Of a DNA stretch of 64,000 bases, positions 30,805 through 39,904 are shown one piece after another (within the stretch, counting starts at the first letter, position 1; each line of letters opens with the position of its first letter). Position numbers and translations under genes: made by a program. Source of the stretch: Stramonita haemastoma (Eukaryota > Mollusca > Gastropoda > Neogastropoda > Muricidae); NCBI GenBank assembly GCA_030674155.1, contig CM060325.1, positions 48,681,941 to 48,745,940 of the forward strand, written 5' to 3'. The notes under the pieces were generated by a model that searched no databases, was not told the DNA's origin, and worked only from the letters and a program-made list of their open reading frames with translations.

Positions 30805-33134
30805 ACACACACACATGCACACACACACATACACACACACACACATATACTCACACACAAACAAACCAAACGCACACATATACACACACACACACATGCA
30901 CACATGCACGCATGCACACACGCACACACATGCAGCCCCCCCCCCCACACACACACACATATATACACACACACACACACCTCTCTGTTTCATGCTCATC
31001 CATTCATACACACATACATATCCAGAAGCTTCATAATACACCACAACAAAATAGCAGATTTTTCAGTTCTCCTCCACCTTAACTACAAGTACACACACAA
31101 CAAACTTGACCCTGTACCTGTTTGAACACAGCATCATTAGAAGCTGAACCCACCCCACTCTGGGCACTAGCACCGTCCATATGATCACCAAGAGGAGGTA
31201 ACTCGGGTAATTGCGACCTCGATGGCCCCCCCTGCGCCCTGGCACCGGTCACACCTTTGTTGTCTTCCCCTGACGTCTGAGACACCACCGGCACAGCACT
31301 GTCCACCAAAAAGTCCGGTAAACTCAGCTGCCTGCTTCTCTGTAGTCCCTCCCCTTCGTCATCCGAAAACGTGCTCGCCGCATTATCCTCCTGCCCTGCC
31401 CCGAACAGGGAGGAACCCGAAGCTATGTCCCTTTCCCTCACACTGTTCTGGGACAGTCTGCTCTGCAGTGTGAAGTCGGGCATCTGACGCCGCTCCTGCT
31501 CCTGTTGTGACACATCATCGGTGAAGTGATTCTGGATGAAGTCGGGCAGGTGGGAAGCAAAGTCAGGCGGCGCCATTGCCCGCTGGCTCGACCCTGACCC
31601 TGACCCTGACCCCGCGTGGGATGACATGGAGGCACCGGAGGTAGAGATGGAGGCTGATAGGCTTGACGGTGTCGGTCCGTTGGCTCTGGCATCTTGAGGA
31701 GTGGGTCTGCGTTGTTGGGAAGGCTGGTTTTCTTTGGGGTTGCTTTGGCCCAGGAATTTTTTGAAGGAGAAGGGATTTTCTTTGTTCCCCTTTTTCTTGG
31801 TTTTTGGTGACTGGACCGGCTCAGCTGAGAGAAAAGAAGAAGAAAAAAGTAATAAATGTGAGGAGGAAAGTCAGATTGAAGCAGAGTTTACTTTTTTTAA
31901 CTGCTGAAAAGGCTAGTTTTTTCTTTTTTCTTTTTCACTGTACATCTGTTGGTATCTAGATCTATGTGCATACACGCATATTCATTTTTACATCATTTTG
32001 CTTTTATCTTCTTTTCAATGTTTCCCTTTTATTTTGAGGGCTGGATGAAAAACAGTTGCTATTACTTAATCTATTAACCTTGTGAAATAAAAAAAATTAC
32101 ATTCTTTGGCTAGTTAATCTGGCCTGTAAATTTCTTGAACACTCATAAACAACAGAACTTTGTGCGATGCAACTCTCAACATGGAGTGTTTGGACAAAGT
32201 GAGTACACTTATCTCAGATCTTCTGTATTACATTGGAACTCTGGCATCAAAACTGCACTTTCTTTGAATTTTGTTTAAATAAGCTTAATTTTTTTATCAC
32301 CAAGAGTTTTCTCTGATCCTGACTCCATGTAAGTTCTTTTTTTTTTTTTAATTTTACATGAATCAAAACTTAACTTTCTTTGCACAGACAGAGATTTTTT
32401 TAAAAGCCGGCTGCATCAGCAACACAACAAGAACACAGTTTTATGACAGATAAAAACTTGCTGCAGAAATGATACAAATTAAACTGCTGTTGAGCTGCTG
32501 TTATCACTAGGTCTACTGAATGACACATTGACAGTTGATGACAGTTGACACAAACACACAGTGACACACTGACAGTATGAAATCTGTTGCCCTAGATAGC
32601 TGTCTGCGTGTAGTTCCGACATCTAGGTAAGGAATCAGTAGACTAAACATCCCCGTAAGAAAAAAGCAAATCAAGACCAAAAAAAAAGGAAGAAAGGTCA
32701 CGAATACGGCGCACTGCCAAAGCCGTTATCTCAAGCAGTTTTTCACTTTTTGTCCAGGTTACCTTCAATAGTTTCAGCGACCGTCTCATGCAATCTAAAA
32801 TCGCTCACTCAGTGCAATCGATCGATCGCACAGAAAGACACATTAATGGTGTCGACCCTATGAAAGATTATGACAGTACAAAGGAGACAGGGAAGAAAAC
32901 ATTATTGATTTGCCATCATTTTCGGTCATCGCGATTTCCCACTTCCTTACCCTCATCTTCTGCAACCACTAAAGACTGCTTTTCCTTTTTCCGAGTAGAA
33001 GCTGCTCCTCCTGTGAAGGCAAATATGTCGTCTGTGTCTATATCTTCTTCCTCTTGCTGTCGTGTTTTCTTTTTCACGTAAGTTTTAAAAGAAAATGGGT
33101 TTATCTGGTCCTCCTCCCCTCCGCCTTCTGCCAT
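25538..33134 (-). CDS. ENTR1: Endosome-associated trafficking regulator 1 (ENTR1/SDCCAG3), six exons, 470 aa
   Basis: The coding sequence is complement of 32951-33134, 31118-31824, 30440-30513, 28609-28720, 26994-27193 and 25538-25673. That is 1413 bp including stop, with GT-AG introns and consistent phases (1, 0, 2, 0, 2). In vertebrates ENTR1 binds the retromer subunit VPS35, GIT1 and PTPN13 and acts in receptor recycling, cytokinesis and ciliogenesis. The match rests on INPFSFK near the N-terminus, [39 protein letters not shown] and [20 protein letters not shown]. Residues 1-297 are low-complexity and acidic/Ser-rich; residues 298-455 are largely coiled coil. Human ENTR1 is about 435 aa, so the gene is complete. 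The sequence carries two NPFSFK motifs (residues 12 and 78). It faces CK2 alpha tail to tail. Confidence 0.94.
25738..26000 (-). mobile_element. SINE family 1 with tail A
   Basis: Tail A (gaggataacggaataagcat, cggtccccgtgtgtatgcag) and the central domain (ttcccaccagcacacaatgg, cacacggggcctcggtttac, cttttggggagagtggagtc, gaaaaatcccctcaaccggg) are in minus orientation. The tRNA head is lost beyond about 26000. The SINE begins 65 bp inside intron 5 of ENTR1, in sense with the gene. Confidence 0.88.
26050..26470. mobile_element. Inverted pair of SINE family 1 copies with tail B
   Basis: About 26052-26320 is a minus-orientation copy (tail B, then gcctactcttctgaaaggag, acgcaagatgttctgcgtgc). About 26338-26462 is a plus-orientation copy (ggaggagcaggccattttgt, gtaggactggatgacaaaat, caccatccctgaagtcagaa) ending at a G run (26470-26487). 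Together they form a possible long hairpin in ENTR1 intron 5. Confidence 0.8.
26665..26870 (+). mobile_element. LINE 3' end (family L1a), 5'-truncated
   Basis: The block gttgcagaaagtatttgcca to cattaaaccaatgagaagaa matches the reverse complement of 47692-47885 throughout and ends in (GAA)n at 26850-26867. It is the non-coding 3' end of the RNase H-bearing LINE seen at 47692-48296. Confidence 0.82.
26994..27193 (-). CDS. ENTR1: ENTR1 exon 5 (coiled coil)
   Basis: This 200-bp exon enters in phase 0 after gtcaacag and ends AACCTCAA|GTGAGG in phase 2. It encodes [38 protein letters not shown] and then [19 protein letters not shown]. Human has KRAVKAENHVVKLKQEISLL and FQRENEALRCG at this position. 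Confidence 0.95.
27223..27515 (-). mobile_element. SINE family 3, full copy with 13-bp TSD, at an ENTR1 3' splice region
   Basis: The tRNA head is at 27515 and the ctttaactttaactt tail at 27223, bracketed by GCACTCGGCTATA at 27210-27222 and 27516-27528. It is highly similar to 19763-20036 but carries an extra segment (ctggataggacgccagtcta) that the other copy lacks. It is in sense with ENTR1 and ends only 30 bp before the exon 5 acceptor. Confidence 0.93.
27550..27740 (+). repeat. Dispersed repeat C2, copy 2
   Basis: It matches 15350-15545: gttcaattctacacagctaa, ctacacccaactgacttggt, gctgaaattttgtcacaagc. It is located in ENTR1 intron 4, antisense. Confidence 0.75.
27741..28605. other. ENTR1 intron 4, no further feature
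   Basis: AT-rich. A plus-strand ORF at 27810-28304 (164 codons) has no recognisable domain and no flanking splice logic; it crosses intronic sequence of a minus-strand gene. Confidence 0.5.
28609..28720 (-). CDS. ENTR1: ENTR1 exon 4 (coiled coil)
   Basis: This 112-bp exon starts after gtgtttcag with the third base of an AGG codon and ends ACCACG|GTCAGT in phase 0. It encodes [37 protein letters not shown]. This is the counterpart of human LESVVQQVEQNLELMT, the clearest family signature. Confidence 0.95.
28812..29250 (+). mobile_element. SINE family 1 fused to tail D
   Basis: The head (tggcaggatggttaagacgt, gggttcatacccagcctcgc) and central domain (agactagaaatcgaagcccc, cgcacgcagaacatcttgcg, gccagtaggagtggatgaaa) run to about 29125. 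A different tail then follows (aatgggtaggcgctgcactt, gagagcagcccgaatttcac, agaaatctgttgtgacataa), shared with the element at 36485-36880. It is a chimeric or modular SINE in ENTR1 intron 3, antisense. Confidence 0.82.
29288..29462 (+). repeat. 26-bp minisatellite, about 7 copies
   Basis: The unit catttcttctttagtttcaa plus actata is repeated with few changes, in ENTR1 intron 3. One unit (29384-29410) is diverged. Confidence 0.92.
29540..29940 (-). mobile_element. SINE family 1, full length, tail B
   Basis: In plus orientation: ctcagctatcgctccgagat (tail B), cttactggcacgcaatggcc and gttctgtgtgcattcgcact (centre), gactttta...ggagtggagtcagta, then the head complement (ggtttaaaccctggattgtc, ctactaaactaca). 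It is in sense with ENTR1 within intron 3. Confidence 0.87.
29941..30435. other. ENTR1 intron 3, no further feature
   Basis: Mostly unique sequence with an A/C-rich low-complexity patch at 30059-30100. Confidence 0.5.
30440..30513 (-). CDS. ENTR1: ENTR1 exon 3 (coiled coil start)
   Basis: This 74-bp exon has acceptor tgtttcag, donor GCAAG|GTAGGT, phase 0 in and phase 2 out. It encodes [24 protein letters not shown], matching human LKDENSKLRRKLNEVQ. It is too short to be visible as a stand-alone ORF. Confidence 0.93.
30772..31010. repeat. (CA)n-rich microsatellite cluster
   Basis: Interrupted (CA)n and C10 runs in ENTR1 intron 2. The ORFs on both strands here are products of the repeat. Confidence 0.95.
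31118..31824 (-). CDS. ENTR1: ENTR1 exon 2 (large, disordered region)
   Basis: This 707-bp exon has acceptor tctctcag at 31825-31832 and donor AAACAG|GTACAG. It encodes residues 62-297: a second [13 protein letters not shown] motif, then Ser/Pro/Gln-rich sequence. Four short PDF-containing motifs follow ([34 protein letters not shown]), with an acidic FSDDEGEG. The exon is GC-rich relative to its flanks. NPF is a ligand for EH domains in general; the role of the PDF motifs is unknown. Confidence 0.93.
31900..32945. other. ENTR1 intron 1
   Basis: AT-rich intron with no SINE that I recognise. Poly-T runs at 32338-32351 and purine-rich flanks are the only notable features. Confidence 0.5.
32951..33134 (-). 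CDS. ENTR1: ENTR1 exon 1 with start codon
   Basis: The ATG at 33132-33134 opens [20 protein letters not shown], then acidic sequence ([13 protein letters not shown]). The donor is GATGAGG|GTAAGG at 32950, phase 1. The NPFSF motif matches human ANPFSFREFLKTK. No in-frame upstream ATG competes in the preceding 60 bp. Confidence 0.92.
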
Positions 33135-33600
33135 GATTGCGTGACTTCAGGGAGCAGTTATGCTCCGCCACTTGGCTATTTTTTGTCACCCCTCTTTGAT
33201 GAAAAACTACAACTAGCCGAAGTAAATATATGTACAATTTTACTAAATTAAGTTGATTCAAACAGAAAAAATGAATTGGAAAGTATTGATTACACCAGAC
33301 ATTGCTCTTATATTTCTTGCATTGTGTTTACAATGAAATACCCCCTTTAGTAGTTAGAGTTATTTTTCTTGTTGGGGAAAATTGTAGTCTGCATTATTAT
33401 ATATACATGTATATCACTTTCATTTCAGCGACGAAACTTCGACAATCAAAATCGAAAAGTTCGGAAATGAGGGAATTGAATAGACATAAACAACAGTTTT
33501 GTTGTTTTTGTTGTTTTTACACAGTCCACGGGAAATGGTGAGATAGAAGTGCCAAACAATAATTATATCACGAATCATGCCCTCATTGGCCTAAGGAGAA
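33135..33600 (-). promoter_or_regulatory. ENTR1 5' flank, promoter not resolved
   Basis: The transcription start must lie here, but there is no TATA box at a useful position and no strong CpG cluster. The assignment is positional only. Confidence 0.35.
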
Positions 33601-33609
33601 AGGCAAGCA

Positions 33610-33802
33610 AAAAATGTGCAAGATAACAACCAAAGAGAAAGAAGACGAAAAAGAGGAAGAAAGAGATAGAAGAAAGGGTAGGAGGAGGAAAGAGGATGGG
33701 AAGGAGGAGATACAGAAAAGAGAGGGTATAGAAGAGGCAGAGGAGAGAGGGAGAGGAAAAAGAAGAACGAAAGGAGGGGGGGGGGGGGGGGGGGGGGGGG
33801 GG
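33610..33802. repeat. Polypurine tract ending in G26
   Basis: The plus strand is about 95% A/G over 165 bp (aaagaggaagaaagagatag ...) and ends in a run of about 26 G at 33777-33802. This is the kind of sequence able to form triplex or quadruplex structures. Confidence 0.9.
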
Positions 33803-34031
33803 ATCAAATCAAACCATGGTCTTATATTAGGATAATCAATAAGCCCTCATATGCTTTTATTACATCCAATACCCGCCCTCATCGGGGATAACATCACATT
33901 ATAGAAGAAGAAAAAAACAATGAGGGAGACAGAGATGTTGTGATTGATTAATAATCTCTGTTGTTGTTGTTTTATCTGGCCCTTACCTTGAATGGGGACT
34001 ACATTCATAAAGACAATAACAATTCTAGCAC

Positions 34032-34032
34032 G

Positions 34033-34108
<76 letters not shown>
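34032..34108. repeat. (CA)n microsatellite
   Basis: A perfect (CA)n of about 38 units, followed 200 bp later by (TTA)n at 34311-34380 that grades into (TCA)n. Both are intergenic. Confidence 0.97.
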
Positions 34109-34109
<1 letters not shown>

Positions 34110-34313
34110 CAATTAAGTGTTCGCTTATTCATTGCTTTGAAATATTTGTTTCATTTTGTGTGCGTATGTGTGCACGTGCGTGTGTGTGTACATTTGAATT
34201 TACTAAACTATAAATTGTTATTGATTGCTTGTGTGTTGTATAGGTCGAATGCAAGCGCATTATTATTATTTTTTTTTATTTTTACAAGATATAGCCTAGC
34301 ACTATATAAATTA

Positions 34314-34362
<49 letters not shown>

Positions 34363-34805
34363 TATATTATTATTATTATCATCATCATCATCATTTTTTT
34401 AAAATCATTTTTATCATTATGTTGCATCCCAATAGGGAGTATACGCTAATGTCCTTTTGGGTGTTTTTTTTTTTCATTATTATTATTACATCTGGTCCCT
34501 TCCATTATTGTAGCGTGTACATGAGCGTGTATAATAAAACGGAAATTGTGCCATCATTCACCTTGTAAGAGAACAAAGAACAAATTCCATTGCAAGAAAG
34601 CAAAAGCAAAAATACACAAAAGTTTATGTTAAATCAATGAAATGCTACCGTTACACGAGTTTGTGGCTGCAATATGGTTTACCATATCGAAGGCTGGCGA
34701 ATTTGACACGTTCTTACAACGGTATGTTGCTTTCTTTGCTGATGTCCAATATGCGTTTTTTATCGGACTTTTCATGACATGATGTGGCTACTCCAGACAA
34801 TGTAG

Positions 34806-35160
34806 CCTGTTAAAGTCTGTCCGAGCTAGCTCATCAGCGGTGCTTATCCGGTTTCTGTGGCGTTAAGCGACTGAGAGTCATAGTCCCCGTGTGTATGCAG
34901 TTTTGTAAATCTTTTCATCTGTTCCCACCGGTACACAATGGCCTCTTCTTACGAAAAGCGGAACAGGATTTAACGTGTGCGCGGTTTATAGTCTCATCCG
35001 AAGGACTTTTGGAGAGAGTGGAGTCAGTACTGATGTTAACTCTAGGGGGGAAATCCCCTTGACCGGGAATCGAACCCGGGTCGTCAAATTGCCAGCACAA
35101 TTGTTCCCGTCTTGAGTGGTATCCCTATCAACCAGACCAACTGTGAGAGTCTGGGTACTG
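34806..35160 (-). mobile_element. Chimera of SINE family 3 tail and SINE family 1 (tail A)
   Basis: 34810-34882 is the family 3 tail segment (gttaaagtctgtccgagcta, gcgttaagcgactgagagtc). At tcatag|tccccg it switches to family 1 tail A and centre (ccgtgtgtatgcagttttgt, cccaccggtacacaatggcc), reaching head-complement sequence at about 35090-35155. Both parts are in minus orientation. No target-site duplication separates them. Confidence 0.8.
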
Positions 35161-36070
35161 ACCTTCTTCAGATGAGACACAAATCGGTCTCATGTACCGC
35201 AGACATGTAGCGCACTTAAAAGAACCTTCAACATGAGACAAAATCAAGAAACAAAAGCCACATCTCCAAGGAGAAACACATACTAGTTTCATGTATCTGC
35301 AGAGAGTAAACAAAACAAAATGAACAGGAAAGGGTGTAAGGAGTGAAAGCTGAGGAGATAGCATGTGCACTAGTGTTTTCGTGCATTAAAAATTCTTTTA
35401 AAGGTGAGCAAAATTTCAACTCAACAAAATGTCAAGAATGTAACTACTACAAAATTATGTTCTAGTGTAGGCCTACTGTGCAGTTAACATTTAGCAATGG
35501 CAAAGGCTAACTTTGAATATCCAAAACCAATTTTCCGGAGATTATTCAGAAACTGAAAAAAAACAACAACAATGGAGCACTCAAATCTGATGTGAGTACT
35601 GGTAGTACATTCTCCACACAAACACCTGAATTTTTTTGGCAAAATTAAGAAAAAAATGCATTTAATGTCATTCCAAAGTATAGTGTATTAAATCTCCTTG
35701 CGACTTCAACACTGAAATCTTTTTGAGAAGGGATCGTTTAATATGGAACATGGGTATTAGTGAAATAACTCTGAAGATGGTTCCTTGAATTGGTCAGGTT
35801 CTTTAGATTTACCCCGAGACGTTTGTTCTAATAAATGGCATCCCTCTTGAATAAATAAGGTAACACGCAGTTCTATGACCATGTCTTAGTCCCCTTTTGC
35901 AGCTCTGTCGGGCCATTCATTAAAAAAAAAAATCCACTGTGTGAAGGTACCCGACAAAAAATAAACAGAAATACCTCTTGAACTTTAAAAAGTATATGAC
36001 ATATTTGGTTTAAAAATAAAAGTGGGCAACTTTTTTTTTAATTTGGGGATTTTCTTTCTTTCTTCTTCTT
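35160..36070. other. No recognised feature
   Basis: Unique AT-rich intergenic sequence with short homopolymers; ORFs are short and uncharacteristic. Confidence 0.5.
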
Positions 36071-36074
36071 CTCA

Positions 36075-36390
36075 AATGTTCAACAGCATCTATTGTTGTC
36101 TGTCATATGAGCGAAAATGCATTATGCTGCCATTACCGCCAAACAAGTTAGGAACAACGCATCCGACTTGGGTGTGAGGTAGGATTATGTTTTGAGTCTT
36201 TCTTGAGAAAAAAAGGCAGGAGAATGGACAAAGAAGGCAGAAAATAGACAAGGATGTGACAGGAGAAATGGAAAAAGGCAAAAACAAAGAGAGGGGTGGA
36301 AAAAATGGGAATTCTTGAAAAGAATTTCTAGAAGGTTGGAATGCTGTTTATAGTGATAGGTCCCCAGTATTCCCACGTGGGAAATTTGGG
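36075..36390 (+). repeat. Dispersed repeat E, copy 2
   Basis: It shares tattgttgtctgtcatatga, agaatggac..aaggcagaaaata, gtgacagga and ggttggaatgctgtttatag with 2045-2375. Confidence 0.7.
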
Positions 36391-36484
36391 GATTATTATA
36401 GCTTACAATACGATTTATAATCGACGAAAAGTAAGATACGAAAGATCGAAAACAGAAAATCAAGATACAGTTAGAGCTGTAAGT

Positions 36485-36880
36485 TGTGGATCAGGTGGTT
36501 TAGAGGTAACGCACCTGCCTAGAAAGCGGAAAGTCCGGGTTCAATCCGGGTTCGGGTTCGATACCTGTTTGTGCCTGAGACTTTCCCCCCATCCACTAGA
36601 CCGTGAGTGGTGGCCTGGATGCTAGTCTTTCGGATGAGACGATAAACGAAGGTCCATATATGTAACACACGTTCAGTGCACGTGAAAGAACCTACGCAAC
36701 AAGAGAGTTGTTCCTGAAAAAAATGGTAGAAAAAGCCTCTCTGATAGTGGAAACAAATACATACAAACAAGACAAAAATAATGGGTGGCTCTGATCTTGT
36801 AGTGACGACACTTTCCTGGGCAGAGCAGCTCACATTTCGTGATAGAAATCTACCTGACTTAAAGTGGTACCCCTATGGAA
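36485..36880 (+). mobile_element. tRNA-headed SINE with tail D
   Basis: The head is gtggtttagaggtaacgcac with B-box-like gggttcgatacc. The centre has cggatgagacgataaacgaa and gttcagtgcacgtgaaagaa. Tail D is aatgggtggctctgatcttg, gggcagagcagctcacattt, gatagaaatctacctgactt. The centre is related to that of family 1 but the head differs. Confidence 0.83.
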
Positions 36881-37189
36881 ATTGCAATAAGTTCAGGTGT
36901 ATATTTTGAAAAAAAAAATCTCTTAATTTTTCAAGGATTACAGATAAACATTTACATACTTTTTCTCATGGGGCACTTGCCCTGATTAGGGACCACCAAA
37001 ACAAAACTAAAACAAGAGCCCCCCCAAACAAAACAAAAAAACAAAAACAAAAAAAACAACAACAAAAAACACCAAAAAAACCCAACCAACAGAAAAACCC
37101 CTGACCAAATTAGTGTCAAATAATCCCCATCTGACCCAGAACCAGAGAGAGAGAGAGAGAAGAGAGAGGAGGTGATGTGTGTGTTCACA

Positions 37190-37371
37190 AAAGGCTAAGA
37201 AAGATGGCGGCTGTGTGAGAATTGTCTGTGTGTGCTCTGAGGAAATGATGGATATTATGGATTGAAATGTCGTGTGCTACCTAAGACTGTGAAGGGATGT
37301 GTTGAGGGCACTATTGACTGTACTACATCAAGCGAATAGGATAAGGTTTTCGTCGTCAGTTTTGGATCCTA
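37190..37371 (+). promoter_or_regulatory. YY1-type motif and possible non-coding first exon
   Basis: AAGATGGCGGC at 37201-37211 is a perfect match to the animal YY1 core motif usually found at transcription starts. A donor-like A|GTAAGTC follows at 37372. The ATG in the motif gives only four codons. The support is motif-only. Confidence 0.25.
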
Positions 37372-37504
37372 GTAAGTCATTTTCTAAATTCCAAGCCTTC
37401 GCCATTTTCTAGATGGCCATGGCTTTGTGAGCGTGTGTGTGTGTATTTCAGTGTCATGCTGACCCGGTTTGTGCACGTGCTGAATGTACACCACTAGCCC
37501 TGTG

Positions 37505-37595
37505 GCATGTATAACTTTCTCCCCCTTCCATTCCTCGTGGCATACAGAAAAATCTTACCATAGATGAACTTTGGACCTCTTGTCAAGGAACACAC
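37505..37595 (+). mobile_element. SINE tail B fragment
   Basis: ccttccattcctcgtggcat, aaaatcttaccatagatgaa and ctttggacctcttgtcaagg are a diverged tail B, followed by CA repeats (37592-37680) and (TA)n at 37709-37730. Confidence 0.6.
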
Positions 37596-37704
37596 ACACA
37601 CACACACACGCACGCACGCAGCACCACCACCACACACACACGCACCACCACCACACACGCACCACACACACACACACAACACATACATAGATCATATCAA
37701 CAAC

Positions 37705-37735
<31 letters not shown>

Positions 37736-38049
37736 AGAGAGATAGAAGATATGAAGGATAGAGAGATGAAGATATATATTCATAAAAAATGCGAGTCAAA
37801 CTGATAAATCGCTTGTTCACCATTCATCACACATGGATTCAAGTAAAATGAATCATGAATAATCCAAAGACAGACTATATGAAAACATAATACATTATAC
37901 ATCACTTTACCTTTACTTGATATTAAGTCAAGTGAAAAAAAACACAAAACGAACCCCCCCCCAAAAAAAAAAAAAAAAAGAAAAAGACAAAAATAATGAA
38001 GAAAAAACAGACACACAAGGATCACACACAAAACAAAACACAATCATAC

Positions 38050-38051
38050 AC

Positions 38052-38109
<58 letters not shown>
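38050..38109. repeat. (CA)n microsatellite
   Basis: A perfect CA array of about 28 units between an A/C-rich stretch and a SINE tail A. Confidence 0.97.
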
Positions 38110-38111
<2 letters not shown>

Positions 38112-38149
38112 GCTTGCACTGTGTGTTTTAGAGTGTGTTTTAAAATTTT

Positions 38150-38285
38150 ATATTCTTTTATATCGAGGATAATGGGATAAGCACTCATGTGCTTTTTTTC
38201 ATCCTGTCCCCGTGTGTATGCAGTTGTGTAAATATTGTCATCTGTTCCCACCAGCATACAATAGCCTACTCTTACAAAAAGAACA
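38150..38285 (-). mobile_element. SINE family 1 tail A fragment
   Basis: ttatatcgaggataatggga, ctgtccccgtgtgtatgcag and cccaccagcatacaatagcc, ending after cctactcttacaaaaag. Confidence 0.8.
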
Positions 38286-38554
38286 TAGGCCTAGCCTACA
38301 CATGTGGTTGGCGCAGGCACACTCATGTGCGTGCACTGGTGGGCATAAAGACCACCACAACACCACATGACATTGACAAGCTCCCCGTTGGTCTTTGTTT
38401 GCTTGAGTGCGACTTGGAGACAGCCTTGAGATGCGACTTGGAGACAGCCTCTGTTAGAGAACCCTGTGTCATGGTTGGGGCAGATAGTTTTTTGTTTTTT
38501 CTTCCATTAATGTTCAGCAGTCAGTAGTTTGACCATTATTAACATTTTTTGGCG

Positions 38555-39575
38555 AAGTCAAGTGTGTGTAATCTTGTCATCTGTTCCCACTGGCACACAA
38601 TGGCCTGCTCTTACGCAAAGCGGAACAGGATTTAATGTGTGGGCAAGATGTTCTGCGTGGGTTGGCCACACGGGGCATCGGTGTTTATAGTATCCTTGGA
38701 TTCATTTGATAGAATCAAAACCAGACTCTTATATTAGAATAGTAGGCCTATAGGATAATTTGTATCAGAAGAATAGGTATGATAAATGGATCAATACGGT
38801 AAAAAATATTCTTTACACAATTGGATTTAAACATGTGTGGAAAAACCAAAGTACTCTTGATGTACATCGGTTAAGCTATGCTGTTCAAAGAAAGCTTGAG
38901 GCTATGTATAAAACATTCTGGATCTACCAGAAGAAACAGTGTGCAAAGCTAAAATTTTATGATTTTGCTACCAAAGAGTACAGGATGGAACCATATTTAA
39001 TAAACTATGAAAACAAAACCCATAAAATTACCTTTTGTAAATTTCGCATAAGTTGTCACAGTTTAATGATAGAGAAAGGGAGGCACCAAAATATGCCCAG
39101 AGAGGACAGAAAATGTAAAAACTGTGACAAAATAGAAGCGATTTTCATTTACCTTGTGATGATGTCTTATACAATTGAACTTAAGATACAATTTGTTACT
39201 AAAATAAAACATAGCACCCAAAGTAGTTAAACATGTTAGATAAGTTAAGCGACATAATCACAGTGATATTATCAAGCAGTATCATTAGATATTGTTGAAT
39301 GTATGGAGAACGAGAAACGCAAAGTAGGATTGCAACATGTTTTTGTGGACATCATTTGGGCAGAATAGATAATTAAAACTGATGTTGTGTTTTGTTGTGT
39401 CAAAATGTGTCTGCATGACTTAAATGGCAATAAATATTCTCTGATCTGAATCTGAATCTGATCGAAGGACTTTTGGGGAGAGTGGAGTCTGATGTTAACT
39501 CCAGGGAAAAAATCCCCTCAAACGGAATCGAACTCAAAGTTGCGAGGGCAATGTTCTAACCACTAGGGCAGTGAG
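38555..39575 (-). mobile_element. SINE family 1 split by a LINE insertion
   Basis: The left part 38575-38705 (ctgttcccactggcacacaa, acgcaaagcggaacaggatt, ggtgtttatagtatcc) and the right part 39463-39575 (gaaggacttttggggagagt, aatcccctcaaacggaatcg, ttctaaccactagg) are the two halves of one minus-orientation SINE. In intact copies tttatagtctcatcc and gaaggactttt are contiguous. Confidence 0.85.
38707..39462 (+). pseudogene. 5'-truncated LINE: ORF2 C-terminus plus 3' UTR
   Basis: The 156-codon ORF at 38760-39230 encodes the C-terminal part of a non-LTR polyprotein: HVWKNQSTLDVHRLSYAVQR, KITFCKFRISCHSLMIEKGR and a Cys cluster CKNCDKIE after EDRK. The ORF decays after that. A 230-bp 3' UTR ends in aataaatattctctgatctg with (TCTGAA)n, a typical LINE microsatellite tail. 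It is inserted in the SINE above. Confidence 0.82.
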
Positions 39576-39904
39576 AACAGCCAGAATGAAAAGCCACCCA
39601 AGACCAGGCAGAGAGAAGAAAAGGAACACTAAACCATGCATCACTGATCCCAATCTCTACAATTAAAAAAAAAAAATTAGGCCTTGGCCCTTGCAGTGGA
39701 TTGTTTTAACCTGAATAGGCCTAGGGCCTAAGCTTTTTTGCGTCTGCTGCCATGTGGATCACATGGCTTTCCTGCCAGAGCGGCCATCATTCCAAAGACT
39801 GGTGGCAGTTGTGATAACTAGGCCTACACGGCGAGTGGTTTTTTTCCCCTTCCCCTCTGATTTTTCCTATGTAAATTTATCTTTTGTATGAAGAAAAATC
39901 TTTA

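Noticed and set aside
37201..37215. Translation start in the AAGATGGCGGC motif
   Set aside because: The frame ends after four codons; at most it marks a transcription start.
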